Shown: in pieces, positions 27,023 to 35,463 of the stretch
How positions within the stretch are numbered: position 1 is the stretch's first letter
Layout of the letters: every line of letters begins with the position of its first letter
Source: JBFELU01 sp041572755
GTDB taxonomy: Bacteria; Actinomycetota; Acidimicrobiia; Spongiisociales; UBA11373
Assembly: GCA_041572755.1 (NCBI GenBank)
Contig: JBFFRY010000009.1
Location: 1-64,000, forward strand
Direction: 5' to 3'
Length of the DNA stretch: 64,000 nt
The notes under the pieces: generated by a model
The model's input: the letters and a program-made list of their open reading frames with translations, nothing else
What the model was told of the DNA's origin: nothing
The model's database searches: none
Translations under genes and position numbers: made by a program

Positions 27023-28774
27023 ATGGAGTACCTGGCCCTCTACCGTAAATACCGGCCGCAGCGCTTCGCCGAGATCGTGGGACAGGATCACGTGACCGAG
27101 ACCCTGATCCGCGAGGTCCAGACCGACCGGGTGGCGCACGCCTATCTGTTTGCCGGCCCGCGGGGGACCGGAAAGACGAGTTCGGCCCGGCTCATCGCCA
27201 AGGCGCTCAATTGTCGTGACCGCCGTCCCGACGGAGAGCCGTGCAACGAGTGTGCGTCCTGTGTGGCCGTCACCGAAGGCGCGTCGCTCGACGTCATCGA
27301 ACTGGATGCGGCCTCCCACAACAAGGTCGAGGATGTCAGGGAGATCCGCGCCAACGTGGGCACCGTGGCGTCGGCAGGAGGGGCCCGCCGCATCTACATC
27401 CTCGACGAGGCCCACATGCTGTCCCGGGCGGCCGCCAACGCCCTGCTCAAGACACTCGAGGAGCCGCCGGAGCACGTCCACTTCGTGCTGGCCACCACCG
27501 AGCCGTACAAGCTCCCGCCGACCATTCGCAGCCGCGCTCAGCGTTTCGACTTCCACCCGGTCGGTTCCGACGTCCTCGTTCGGCACGTCGGTCGCATCGC
27601 CGAGTTGGAGGGCTACCAGGCAACGGAGGACGGTCTGGCAATGGTGGCTCGGCATGCCCGGGGCTCGGTGCGGGATGCACTCGGGCTCTTGGAGCAGGTC
27701 GCCTCGCTGGGTGGCGGCAAAGTCGAGGCCCGGGGGGTGACCCGCGCCCTCGGCCTGGCCGATGCGGATGCCTTCGGCCACCTGGCACAGGCGGTGCTGG
27801 ATCGCGACGCCCCCGCCGCCCTCGGCCTGGTCGCCGCCCTGGCCGCCGAAGGGACCGACCTGAGGCGGTTCACCGCCGACGCGGTGGAGTTCTTCCGGGG
27901 CGTCTTCCTGGCCCAGTACGCACCGAACTTGGAGGAGATCGTCGATGAGCCGGGCGACGTGATCGCCGAATGGCGGGAGCACGCTCGGGCCTTGGAGCCG
28001 GCCGACGTGCTGCGGTGCATCGATCGGCTCGGCGATGCCCTCACCGCGCTGCGAGAAGGGCGGGAAGAGCGCCTCGTGCTCGAACTGGCGCTCATCCGCC
28101 TCACCCGGCCCGACACCTCTGCCGATCCGGACGCCCTTCTCGCCAGACTGCAGAGGCTGGAGGACCGGGTGCGCTGGCTGGCGGACCAGGGGGGGCCTGC
28201 GAAGCAGGACGATGCTGCGCCGCGAGCGGTGAAGCGGGCGGCCCCCGCGGCACCGAGCACCCCTCCACCGGCTCCCGCCCCCGAACCGGGGGTGGAGCGG
28301 GAGGATCCGGAGGAACCCTCCGTCGATCCGGCCGTCGAGACACCGCCGGCACCCCCACCCATCGAGGGCCTGGACCTGGATGCGGTCGACAAGATGTGGC
28401 CGGCCCTGGTGGCGCGGGTGCGAGAGGAGACGGGTCCGCGCCGGCACGCCCTCTTCCGCGAATCGCGACCAGCGGCGATCGAGGGAAGCACGATCGTGCT
28501 CGGGGTGGGTGAGCACCTCCCGTTCCACCTCGAACAGCTGCGGGAAGACGATCATCTCACTGCGATCGTGGTGGCGGCGGCTTCGGAGCTTCTCGGCGGC
28601 GGGGTCGCCGTCACCTACCGACCCGAGGGTGCGCCGCCGCCGCAGGCGGAAGCCGATCAGGAGGAGACGAAGGCCCCCAACCCCGACGATCTGCTGCCCG
28701 GCGGTGATGGGGGCATCGATCCGACGGATCTCGTCGTCGACCTCCTCGGCGGCGAAGTCGTCGCCGACGACTAG
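27023..28774 (+). CDS. dnaX: DNA polymerase III subunit gamma/tau
   Basis: DnaX (583 residues) is the clamp-loader ATPase. Walker A GPRGTGKTS is at about 36-44, followed by the zinc module CNECASC near 70, the DEAH-type LDEAHML and the sensor-1 ATTEPYK. The C-terminal part (400 on) is a Pro/Glu-rich tail that would bind the polymerase and helicase. Its start is a leaderless ATG; an upstream frame to 26996 adds nine residues without a ribosome site. recR follows, the usual order. Confidence 0.95.
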   Translation: MEYLALYRKYRPQRFAEIVGQDHVTETLIREVQTDRVAHAYLFAGPRGTGKTSSARLIAKALNCRDRRPDGEPCNECASCVAVTEGASLDVIELDAASHNKVEDVREIRANVGTVASAGGARRIYILDEAHMLSRAAANALLKTLEEPPEHVHFVLATTEPYKLPPTIRSRAQRFDFHPVGSDVLVRHVGRIAELEGYQATEDGLAMVARHARGSVRDALGLLEQVASLGGGKVEARGVTRALGLADADAFGHLAQAVLDRDAPAALGLVAALAAEGTDLRRFTADAVEFFRGVFLAQYAPNLEEIVDEPGDVIAEWREHARALEPADVLRCIDRLGDALTALREGREERLVLELALIRLTRPDTSADPDALLARLQRLEDRVRWLADQGGPAKQDDAAPRAVKRAAPAAPSTPPPAPAPEPGVEREDPEEPSVDPAVETPPAPPPIEGLDLDAVDKMWPALVARVREETGPRRHALFRESRPAAIEGSTIVLGVGEHLPFHLEQLREDDHLTAIVVAAASELLGGGVAVTYRPEGAPPPQAEADQEETKAPNPDDLLPGGDGGIDPTDLVVDLLGGEVVADD

Positions 28775-28842
28775 GTGTCCCCGGGGCCTGTCGCGGTCCC
28801 CTGATACGCTGTCCGCCTGGTTCCACCCGGAGGTCGTCCGAG

Positions 28843-29439
28843 TTGACGTTCGAGGCTCCCATCCAGCGCCTCATCGACGAGCTGGCGAGGCTGCCCGGCA
28901 TCGGGCGCAAGAGCGCCCAGCGCCTCGCCTTCCATCTGCTGGCGGTCGAGGACGAGGACGCCGCCCGTCTCGCCACCGCGATCACCGACATGCGGCGGGA
29001 GGTGCGTCTCTGCGGCCGGTGCTTCAACGTCACCGACGGCGACGAGTGCTCGATCTGTCGCGACCTCCGGCGCGATGTTGCCTTGCTGTGCGTCGTCGAG
29101 CGGGCCCAGGACATCGTGGTGGTGGAACGCAGCCAGGAGTTCAGGGGCCGCTATCACGTGCTCGGCGGTGCGATCTCCCCGATCGAAGGCATCGGACCCG
29201 ATCAACTCCGCATGAAGGAACTGGTGGCCCGGGTCGATGACGAGAAGGTCGAAGAGGTGATCGTTGCCACCAATCCCACGGTCGAAGGTGACACCACGGC
29301 GCTCTACCTGGCCCGGATCCTCAAGCCGCTCGGTATCCGGGTGACCCGACTGGCGAGCGGTCTTCCGGTGGGCGGCGATCTCGACTACGCCGATGAGCTG
29401 ACCCTGGGTCGGGCACTCGTCGGCCGCCAGGAGCTCTGA
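28843..29439 (+). CDS. recR: Recombination protein RecR
   Basis: RecR (198 residues) acts with RecF and RecO to load RecA at gaps. It has a helix-hairpin-helix ARLPGIGRKSAQRL at the N-terminus, the zinc motif CGRCFNV...CSIC (57-72), and a TOPRIM domain with GAISPIEG and the EVIVATNPTVEGD segment. The TTG at 28843 is preceded by GGAGGTC. It lies 68 bp after dnaX and is probably co-transcribed, with a possible own -10 box TACGCT near 28804. Confidence 0.96.
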   Translation: MTFEAPIQRLIDELARLPGIGRKSAQRLAFHLLAVEDEDAARLATAITDMRREVRLCGRCFNVTDGDECSICRDLRRDVALLCVVERAQDIVVVERSQEFRGRYHVLGGAISPIEGIGPDQLRMKELVARVDDEKVEEVIVATNPTVEGDTTALYLARILKPLGIRVTRLASGLPVGGDLDYADELTLGRALVGRQEL

Positions 29440-29454
29440 AGGGCCGGGCACACC

Positions 29455-30540
29455 ATGCGTATCCACCTCCTCGAGCCCTACTTCACGGGGTCGCACCGTC
29501 AGTGGGCCGAGGGGTATCGGGAGCACAGTCGGCACGAGGTGCGGCTCGTGACCCACGAGGGCCAGTTCTGGAAGTGGCGGCTCCGGGGCGGATTCGCAAC
29601 GATCGCCGAGGCCCTCGACGAGGAGGTCCGTGCGCACGGGGAACCCGATGTTCTCCTGGCGACCTCGATGCTGGACCTGGCGGGCCTGCTGGGCATCACG
29701 AGGCATCGAGCCCCGGCGGCGCTGTACATGCATGAGAACCAGCTCACCTACCCGACCTCCGGGAGGACTCGCGTCGAGATGGACTACGCACTCGTCAACT
29801 GGTTTGCCGCCCTCGCCGCCGATGCGATCGCGTTCAACTCCGACTACCACTTCCGAGCCTTCTTCGAGGCCCTCCCGGCGATGCTGGGGACGGCGCCCGA
29901 CCGGCGACACCTCCACCTCATCCCGGCCGTGGAGCAGCGTTCGTCGGTCCTGCCGGTCGGCGTGGACCTGGCCCGACTGGACGGGATCTCCCGGCGGCGC
30001 TCCTCCCCTCCTCTCGTGCTGTGGAATCACCGCTGGGATCCCGACAAGAGACTCGACATCTTCCTCGGGGTGCTCGGCGAACTGGCCGTCGCCGGTCCCG
30101 ACTTCAGGGTGGCGCTGGCCGGAGAGCAGTTCGTGGCCCAGCCCGAGGAGCACGCCGCGGCAATCGAAGCTCTCGGGGAGCGGGTGGTGCACGTCGGCCA
30201 CCTTCCTCCGGCCTCGTACGACAGGCTGCTCGGCGAGGCCGACCTCGTGGTGAGCACCGCCGAACAAGAGTTCTTCGGCGTTTCGATCACCGAGGCGGTC
30301 TATGCCGGGGCGTTCCCCGTGCTCCCGGATCTGCTGGTCTACCCGGAGCGAATCCCCGCCGAGTTCCACGAGTTGTGTCTGTATCGCGGCAGGCGGGGCC
30401 TGGCGGAGAGGCTTCGGTGGGCGGTGGAACACCCGGTGGAGGCCGCCGAGGTCGCCGCCCGCCTTCGGCCCGTCATGGGGGGCGCCGACTGGTCGGTGAT
30501 GGCCCCCCGCTACGACGACTGGCTGGAGACGATCGCATAG
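29455..30540 (+). CDS. DUF3524/GT4-like glycosyltransferase, QTMAN-type
   Basis: This 361-residue protein starts MRIHLLEPYFTGSHRQWAEG and goes on with MHENQLTYP and NSDYHFRAFF, the hallmark of the DUF3524 N-terminal domain. The C-terminal half has the GT-B donor site WNHRWDPDKR and EFFGVSITEAVYAGAFPVLP. Family members include the animal enzyme that mannosylates queuosine in tRNA, so a tRNA-sugar role is possible. The ATG at 29455 has only a weak ribosome site and lies 15 bp after recR. Confidence 0.75.
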   Translation: MRIHLLEPYFTGSHRQWAEGYREHSRHEVRLVTHEGQFWKWRLRGGFATIAEALDEEVRAHGEPDVLLATSMLDLAGLLGITRHRAPAALYMHENQLTYPTSGRTRVEMDYALVNWFAALAADAIAFNSDYHFRAFFEALPAMLGTAPDRRHLHLIPAVEQRSSVLPVGVDLARLDGISRRRSSPPLVLWNHRWDPDKRLDIFLGVLGELAVAGPDFRVALAGEQFVAQPEEHAAAIEALGERVVHVGHLPPASYDRLLGEADLVVSTAEQEFFGVSITEAVYAGAFPVLPDLLVYPERIPAEFHELCLYRGRRGLAERLRWAVEHPVEAAEVAARLRPVMGGADWSVMAPRYDDWLETIA

Positions 30541-30598
30541 CGAGACGGCCGACGGCGCGGTCGGTCCGGCTCGGCCGCCCAGCCTTCCCGGCGGTTGA

Positions 30599-31780
30599 TC
30601 ACCCGGCGACGCGCAGCACCAGGGCATCCCCTTGCCCGCCGCCCCCGCACAATGCGGCGGCGCCGATCCCTCCGCCGCGGAGGCGCAACGCATTGATGAG
30701 GGTCACCACGATGCGGGCGCCGGTGGCGCCGAGCGGATGGCCGAGCGCCACCGCTCCACCGTGCACGTTCACCTTGTCGTGGGGGAGGTCGAGCATGTCG
30801 GCGGACCACATCGCCACGGCGGCGAAGGCCTCATTCAGTTCGACCAGATCGAGATCGGCGGGAGCCATCGACACCCGCTTCAGCGCCAGGCGGAGCGCCT
30901 CAGCGGGCCTTTCGTGCAAGGTGGCATCCGGGCCGGCGATCTGGCCGTAGGAGAGGATCTCGGCGAGGACCGGCATCCCAGCCGCTTCGGCGGCCGCAGC
31001 ATCGGCAACGATCACTGCCGCAGCACCGTCCGAGATCTGCGAGGCGTTCCCGGCGGTGAGGGTGCCTTCCTCGGAGAAGGCCGGGCGCAGCCGTCCCAGG
31101 CTCTCGGCAGTGGCGTCACTGCGGATCCCCTCGTCGACCGAGACTTCCACGGGATCTCCTTTGCGCTGCGGAACGGCGACCGGGGTGATTTCCCCCGAGA
31201 GCGCACCGGACTCGGTGGCGGCGGCGGCCCGGCGGTGGCTCTCCGCCGACCACTCGTCCTGCTCCGCCCTGCCGATGCCGAGCACCCCGTTCTTGCGATC
31301 CGACGACTCGCCCATCGTGCAGTGATCGAAGGCGCACCACAGCCCGTCATGGGTCATCGTGTCGACCATGGGTGCATCCCCCATGCGGGCCCCCCAGCGT
31401 GCGGAGGGAACGACATAGGGTGCGTTGGTCATCGACTCCATGCCCCCGGCCAGGACGAAGGTGGCCTCCCCGAGGCGCACGTCCTTGTCGGCGCCGGCGA
31501 TCGCCGCCATGCCCGAGAGGCACACCTTGTTGATCGTCGTTGCCGGAACGGTCATTGGGACCCCTGCCCTGGCGGCCGCCTGTCGGGCGGTGATCTGGCC
31601 GGCACCCGCCTGGATCACATGGCCGAACAGGACCTCGTCGAGTTGCTCGGCTGGGAGACCCGACCTCTCGAGAGCGGCTTGCATGGCGCCGGCGCCCAAC
31701 TCGGTGGCCTGGAGCGGCTGGAAGCTCCCACCGAACCTGCCGATGGGGGTGCGGGCGATGGCGGTGATCACGGAACCCAT
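30599..31780 (-). CDS. Acetyl-CoA C-acetyltransferase (thiolase)
   Basis: This 393-residue thiolase condenses two acyl-CoA units or cleaves a 3-ketoacyl-CoA. The nucleophilic Cys is in INKVCLSGM (about 88), the catalytic His in HGGAVALGHPLG (about 348) and the second Cys in CGGGGQGDA near the C-terminus. Length and motifs match biosynthetic thiolases of the AtoB/PhaA type. AGGAGG stands upstream of the ATG at 31780. It is divergent from the methylmalonyl-CoA epimerase gene by 67 bp. Confidence 0.93.
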   Translation of the reverse strand: MGSVITAIARTPIGRFGGSFQPLQATELGAGAMQAALERSGLPAEQLDEVLFGHVIQAGAGQITARQAAARAGVPMTVPATTINKVCLSGMAAIAGADKDVRLGEATFVLAGGMESMTNAPYVVPSARWGARMGDAPMVDTMTHDGLWCAFDHCTMGESSDRKNGVLGIGRAEQDEWSAESHRRAAAATESGALSGEITPVAVPQRKGDPVEVSVDEGIRSDATAESLGRLRPAFSEEGTLTAGNASQISDGAAAVIVADAAAAEAAGMPVLAEILSYGQIAGPDATLHERPAEALRLALKRVSMAPADLDLVELNEAFAAVAMWSADMLDLPHDKVNVHGGAVALGHPLGATGARIVVTLINALRLRGGGIGAAALCGGGGQGDALVLRVAG

Positions 31781-31835
31781 GGGTCTTCGCCTCCTGTTCG
31801 GTTCGGATGCTAGGGATACGGTTGGAGGCCGGCGC

Positions 31836-31841
31836 TACGCT
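31836..31841 (+). promoter_or_regulatory. -10 box for leaderless epimerase gene
   Basis: TACGCT ends 6 nt before the GTG at 31848. Confidence 0.5.
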
Positions 31842-31847
31842 CGCGAT

Positions 31848-32252
31848 GTGCTGCTGCTCAACCTCGACCACGTCGGCATGGCCGTGCGGGACCTCGATGC
31901 GGCCATTGACGGCTTCCGGCGGCGCTTCGGGGTGGAACCGATCAGCCGTGAGACCGTGGCCGAGCAAGGCGTCGAGGAAGCGATGATCGCCATCGGCGGA
32001 TCGCATGTTCAGCTGCTGCAACCCCGGGCCGACGACACGCCCGTGGGCCGCTTTCTGGAGCGGCGCGGCGAGGGGGTCCATCACGTGGCCTATGCGGTCC
32101 CCGACATCGAAGCGGCGCTGGAACACCTGCAGCGGGAGGGTGCCGAGCTGATCGATCGCGAACCGCGTGTCGGCGGCGGCGGGCATCGGATCGCGTTCGT
32201 GCACCCCAGGAGCGCCCACGGGGTCCTCACCGAGCTGGTGGAGCTGAGATGA
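31848..32252 (+). CDS. mce: Methylmalonyl-CoA epimerase
   Basis: This 134-residue single-domain vicinal-oxygen-chelate protein begins LLNLDHVGMAVRDLDAAIDGFR and carries GEGVHHVAYAVPDIEAALE and HPRSAHGVLTELVEL. Metal ligands are the first His, the central His and the last Glu, as expected for methylmalonyl-CoA epimerase in propionyl-CoA metabolism. The GTG at 31848 is a leaderless start; the longer open frame is antisense to the thiolase. Confidence 0.9.
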   Translation: MLLLNLDHVGMAVRDLDAAIDGFRRRFGVEPISRETVAEQGVEEAMIAIGGSHVQLLQPRADDTPVGRFLERRGEGVHHVAYAVPDIEAALEHLQREGAELIDREPRVGGGGHRIAFVHPRSAHGVLTELVELR

Positions 32253-32497
32253 CGATGCGGTTCGAGGTCGTCGGCGGCGCCGGGCCCCAGGAGACCGCGG
32301 CGATCATGGCCGCGTTGGCCCGGGTGTTCGAAGAGCAGGCTGCGGCCGGGGCGGCGCCCCCGATGCGACCTACACAGGGTCGGTGGGTCCTGTCCGGTCG
32401 GCCGCGTGCGGTGGCCGGCCCGTCGACGGCGCGACCCACCCCCGCCGCGGACGGGTGGAGCGTCGGATCTGATGACGAGCAGCCCGACGTTCTCTAG
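32249..32497 (+). CDS. Acyl-CoA carboxylase epsilon-like subunit
   Basis: This 82-residue protein overlaps the epimerase stop by 4 nt (ATGA). It has an N-terminal helix (PQETAAIMAALARVFEEQ), a Pro/Ala-rich middle and a single Trp near RWVLSGRPR, a layout like the small epsilon subunits of actinobacterial acyl-CoA carboxylases. Linkage to the epimerase suits propionyl-CoA carboxylation. The match is by layout only. It converges with the kinase gene and overlaps its stop by 4 nt. Confidence 0.55.
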   Translation: MTMRFEVVGGAGPQETAAIMAALARVFEEQAAAGAAPPMRPTQGRWVLSGRPRAVAGPSTARPTPAADGWSVGSDDEQPDVL

Positions 32498-33852
32498 GTC
32501 GCCTCTCGAGGAAGTACGCGCTCCGCTTCCCGCAGTTCGGGGCGCTGCACCGGCGGTGAAGGGCGCGGCGGCTCGGGTCGCTTGATGTCGGCCGACCCGG
32601 CCCTCGGCAATGTGAAGCAGAACCGGGACCCGACAGGGAAGCCGGGCTCGTACCAGACCTGGCCCCCCATGGCCTCCACCAACCGGCGGGTGACGGCCAA
32701 GCCGAGACCGAACCCCTTGTCGGTGCGGCTGTCACCCCGGCTTGCCTGCTCGAACTGCTCAAAGATCCGATCGCGTTCCGCCTCGGGAACCCCCGGTCCG
32801 TTGTCGGCGACCACCACCACGATGGCGTCACCGCGAGGCATCGCTTCGATCCCGACCTGATCGCCACCGTACTTCCGAGCGTTGTCGAGCAGATTGCGCA
32901 GCACCTGCTCCACCCGGTTGGGATCGGCGTGGACGACGATGTTCCCGGCCACCGAGACCGACACCGATCTGTCCCCCCCGATCGGGAGGATCGACTCGGC
33001 GACCTTGAAGGCGGCGGCACGGAGCTGGAAGTCGGCTGCCTCCAGCAGAAGGCGGCCGGCTTCGAGGCGCGGGATCGCCAGGACGTCCTCGACCATGGTG
33101 GTGAGGTGATCCGCTTCCGCGGAAACGATGGCGAGGAACTCGTCGATCTCCTTGGGGTCGAGAGTCCGCCAACTGTCCCTGAGTGCGATGGAGAAGCCGG
33201 AGATGTTGGTGAGTGGGGTCCGGAGCTCGTGGCTGACCATCGACACGAACTCGTTCTTGAGTTCGGAGGCGCGGCGCTCGGCTTCGAGTGCTCGCTCTCG
33301 CCGGTGGCGGGCACGACGAATCTGGCCCTCCCCCGCCATGAGCACCAGCGCCAGCGCCAGGAGGGCGAAGGTGACGTCGGTCCATCCGACGACCGCCGCC
33401 TGCCAGGTGGGAGCCGAATCCGAACTCAGGAGCAGCGACCGGGTGACCACCATCGACCCGCCTACCGCGAAGACCACGAGCGCTTGGAGGCCGGGCAGCA
33501 GCAGGACCCCAGCCACAACCAGATAGCCGAGCATTGCAACGAGCGCAGCGTCGACCCCGGTCCCGACCCCGATCAGGAACGCCCCCACCAGGGTGTCGAC
33601 GAGCAATGAGGGCAGGGCGGAGCGGCCGATTCGAAGCCGGACGAAGGCGTCGGTGGCCAGGAGCGCCGCTGCTCCGATTCGGACGAATGCCCATGGGTTC
33701 CCAAAGGCCCACGACCCGAGAGAGAGGGCGAGGAACCCGATCCCCGCGCCCAGCCGGACGCGCTGCAGCGTCGGCCGAATGTCGGCGTAGTCGACGGAGG
33801 TCGAATGCCGGTTCCGGCCGCTCGTCATACCCGAAGGGGCGCGGTCGGTCAT
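32494..33852 (-). CDS. Membrane sensor histidine kinase
   Basis: This 452-residue kinase has an N-terminal membrane region of about six helices (35-185), with no large extracellular domain, then a short coiled linker and the HisKA motif EFVSMVSHELRTPLTN around residue 208. The ATPase domain shows the N-box LLDNARKYG, G1 DNGPGVP and G2 GFGLGLAV. The tail is Pro- and Arg-rich. No response regulator is adjacent, so its partner is unknown. Confidence 0.88.
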   Translation of the reverse strand: MTDRAPSGMTSGRNRHSTSVDYADIRPTLQRVRLGAGIGFLALSLGSWAFGNPWAFVRIGAAALLATDAFVRLRIGRSALPSLLVDTLVGAFLIGVGTGVDAALVAMLGYLVVAGVLLLPGLQALVVFAVGGSMVVTRSLLLSSDSAPTWQAAVVGWTDVTFALLALALVLMAGEGQIRRARHRRERALEAERRASELKNEFVSMVSHELRTPLTNISGFSIALRDSWRTLDPKEIDEFLAIVSAEADHLTTMVEDVLAIPRLEAGRLLLEAADFQLRAAAFKVAESILPIGGDRSVSVSVAGNIVVHADPNRVEQVLRNLLDNARKYGGDQVGIEAMPRGDAIVVVVADNGPGVPEAERDRIFEQFEQASRGDSRTDKGFGLGLAVTRRLVEAMGGQVWYEPGFPVGSRFCFTLPRAGSADIKRPEPPRPSPPVQRPELREAERVLPREAT

Positions 33853-33896
33853 AGTCGAAGCTCATATCGGCCGGTTGGGCGGCTCCCCTGAGAGGT

Positions 33897-34745
33897 TCAG
33901 GAAGACCCGGGAAGGGCGGCCATCACGGCCTCGAACGCAGCGTCCGGCACCGCCAGATCGCCCCGGCCGTTTCCGAGAGCAAGTCCCGGCTTGTAGGTGC
34001 CGTGATAGTCGGAACCCCCCGTGGCGATCAGGCCGAGGCGGTGCGCCATGCGTTCGAGACTGGTCCGGAGCTCGGGCGGGTACTCGGCGTAGTGGCACTC
34101 GAGGCCGTCGACGCCGAGATCGGCGAGCAGATCGAACGTCTCCGAGAAGTCGGGGGCGTTGTCGGCCACCGTGTGGGGATGAGCGACCACGGCAATCCCG
34201 CCGGAGGCCCTCACCAGCGCCACGGCCTCCTCGGCCGTCAGCCGGGGCCGGTCCCGATAGGCCGGTCGGCCCCGTGCCAGGTAGAGGTCGAATGCTTCCG
34301 CCACGGAGCCGACGACTCCCATCCGCACCAGCACCTGCGCGATGTGAGGGCGGCCCGTTGCTCCGTCGCCGGACTCGGAGGCGACCTCCTCGTGGCGGAT
34401 GGCGATTCCCATGTGGTTGAGGGCCGAGACGATCGCCTCGTTCCTCCCATCCCTTCCCCGCCGAAGCGCTTCCAGTCGGTCCTGCAGGGGCCCCGAGCGG
34501 GGCGCGATCCCATAGGCAAGGAGGTGCATGGGACCGTTGCGCCATTCCACCGAGAGCTCGATGCCGGGTAGGAAGGCGACTCCGACCTCGCGGGCGGCGT
34601 CGGCGGCCTCGGCGATGCCCTCCAGGGTGTCGTGGTCGGTCAGCGCAAATGCCGTGAGTCCGGTATCGGCGGCGGCGCGGGCGATGTCGGCGGGTCGGTC
34701 GCTTCCGTCTGAGAACCGGCTGTGGGTGTGGAGATCGACCGCCAT
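33897..34745 (-). CDS. PHP-domain phosphoesterase
   Basis: This 282-residue metal-dependent phosphoesterase of the PHP family starts VDLHTHSRFSDGS and has LTDHDTLEG, PGIELSVEW and GVDGLECHYAEY. It is close to the family of 3',5'-nucleoside bisphosphate phosphatases/RNase AM. Metal ligands are the HxH and the D-H-D motif. Its ATG shares one base with the stop of the cyclophilin gene upstream, so the two are co-transcribed. Confidence 0.88.
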   Translation of the reverse strand: MAVDLHTHSRFSDGSDRPADIARAAADTGLTAFALTDHDTLEGIAEAADAAREVGVAFLPGIELSVEWRNGPMHLLAYGIAPRSGPLQDRLEALRRGRDGRNEAIVSALNHMGIAIRHEEVASESGDGATGRPHIAQVLVRMGVVGSVAEAFDLYLARGRPAYRDRPRLTAEEAVALVRASGGIAVVAHPHTVADNAPDFSETFDLLADLGVDGLECHYAEYPPELRTSLERMAHRLGLIATGGSDYHGTYKPGLALGNGRGDLAVPDAAFEAVMAALPGSS

Positions 34746-35416
34746 CAGCGGGTGATCTCGACGCGCTCCAGGTAGACGGACTCCAGGGGTCGGCTGGGGA
34801 CGGCGTCGGGTGGTTGCGGTCCGAGCGGGACGGCGACGATCGAATCCATGACCTCGAAGCCGTCGACGACCCGGCCGAAGACGGTGAAGTTTGGTGGCAG
34901 CGAGAGGTCGGCGAGGACCAGGAAGAACTGGCTCCCCCCGCTATTGGGCAACCCGGAGTTGGCCATCGCCACCATCCCTCGGGTGTACACATGATCGGGC
35001 CCGGGGAACTCATCGGGCAGGGGGTAGCCGGGACCACCCAGCCCGGTCGCGGTGGGGTCGCCCGCCTGGATCACGAACCCGGGCACCACGCGATGGGAGA
35101 CCGTGCCGTCGAAGTAGCCCTCGTCCGCCAGGAACACGAACGAGTTCACGGTGGCCGGAGCCAGGGCCGGGTCGAGCTCGAGGGTGATGGCGCCGCACGA
35201 CGTGTGGAGGACGGCCTGGATGCGTCCTTCCACGGCAGCGTCGCCGGCCTCTTCGAACTGCAGGGCCTTCGCCGGTTCGGGCCGGGCTGCACCGCAGGCG
35301 GTCGGCTGATCGCGAAACGCCAGGTAGGCGGGGCTGTCTACGGCGGCGGCTCCGCCGTCTCCGCAGGCGGCGGTGGTCGCGACGATGGCGAGGGCAAGCG
35401 CGGCAAATCGATGCAT
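34745..35416 (-). CDS. Cyclophilin-type peptidyl-prolyl isomerase, lipoprotein
   Basis: This 223-residue protein has a lipobox signal (LAIVATTAACGDG) followed by a cyclophilin domain. The catalytic core is FDGTVSHRVVPGFVIQAGDPT, and GMVAMANSGLPNSGGSQFFLV carries the FF/N residues of the active site. It should assist folding outside the cell. A TATAGT box lies 8 nt before the ATG, giving an almost leaderless mRNA that would include the PHP gene. Confidence 0.88.
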   Translation of the reverse strand: MHRFAALALAIVATTAACGDGGAAAVDSPAYLAFRDQPTACGAARPEPAKALQFEEAGDAAVEGRIQAVLHTSCGAITLELDPALAPATVNSFVFLADEGYFDGTVSHRVVPGFVIQAGDPTATGLGGPGYPLPDEFPGPDHVYTRGMVAMANSGLPNSGGSQFFLVLADLSLPPNFTVFGRVVDGFEVMDSIVAVPLGPQPPDAVPSRPLESVYLERVEITR

Positions 35417-35424
35417 GGCGCGGC

Positions 35425-35457
35425 ACTATAGGGCGCCCGAATACCCACCGGTACACT
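35425..35457. promoter_or_regulatory. Divergent promoters for cyclophilin gene and lysC
   Basis: A minus-strand TATAGT (35425-35430) sits 8 nt before the cyclophilin ATG. A plus-strand TACACT (35452-35457) sits 6 nt before the lysC ATG. The start codons are 47 bp apart, so the two -35 regions overlap. Confidence 0.55.
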
Positions 35458-35463
35458 CGGCCA

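Noticed and set aside
25183..27048. 621-codon open frame on the plus strand
   Set aside because: It lies antisense to the substrate-binding protein gene, whose domains are clear. The translation has no family features.
28771..30693. 640-codon open frame on the minus strand
   Set aside because: It is antisense to recR and the DUF3524 gene, has no recognisable domain, and is a by-product of high GC at third positions.
33852..33865. Leaderless promoter for the histidine kinase
   Set aside because: TATGAG upstream lacks the final T of the box and the spacing is 8 nt; evidence is too weak.
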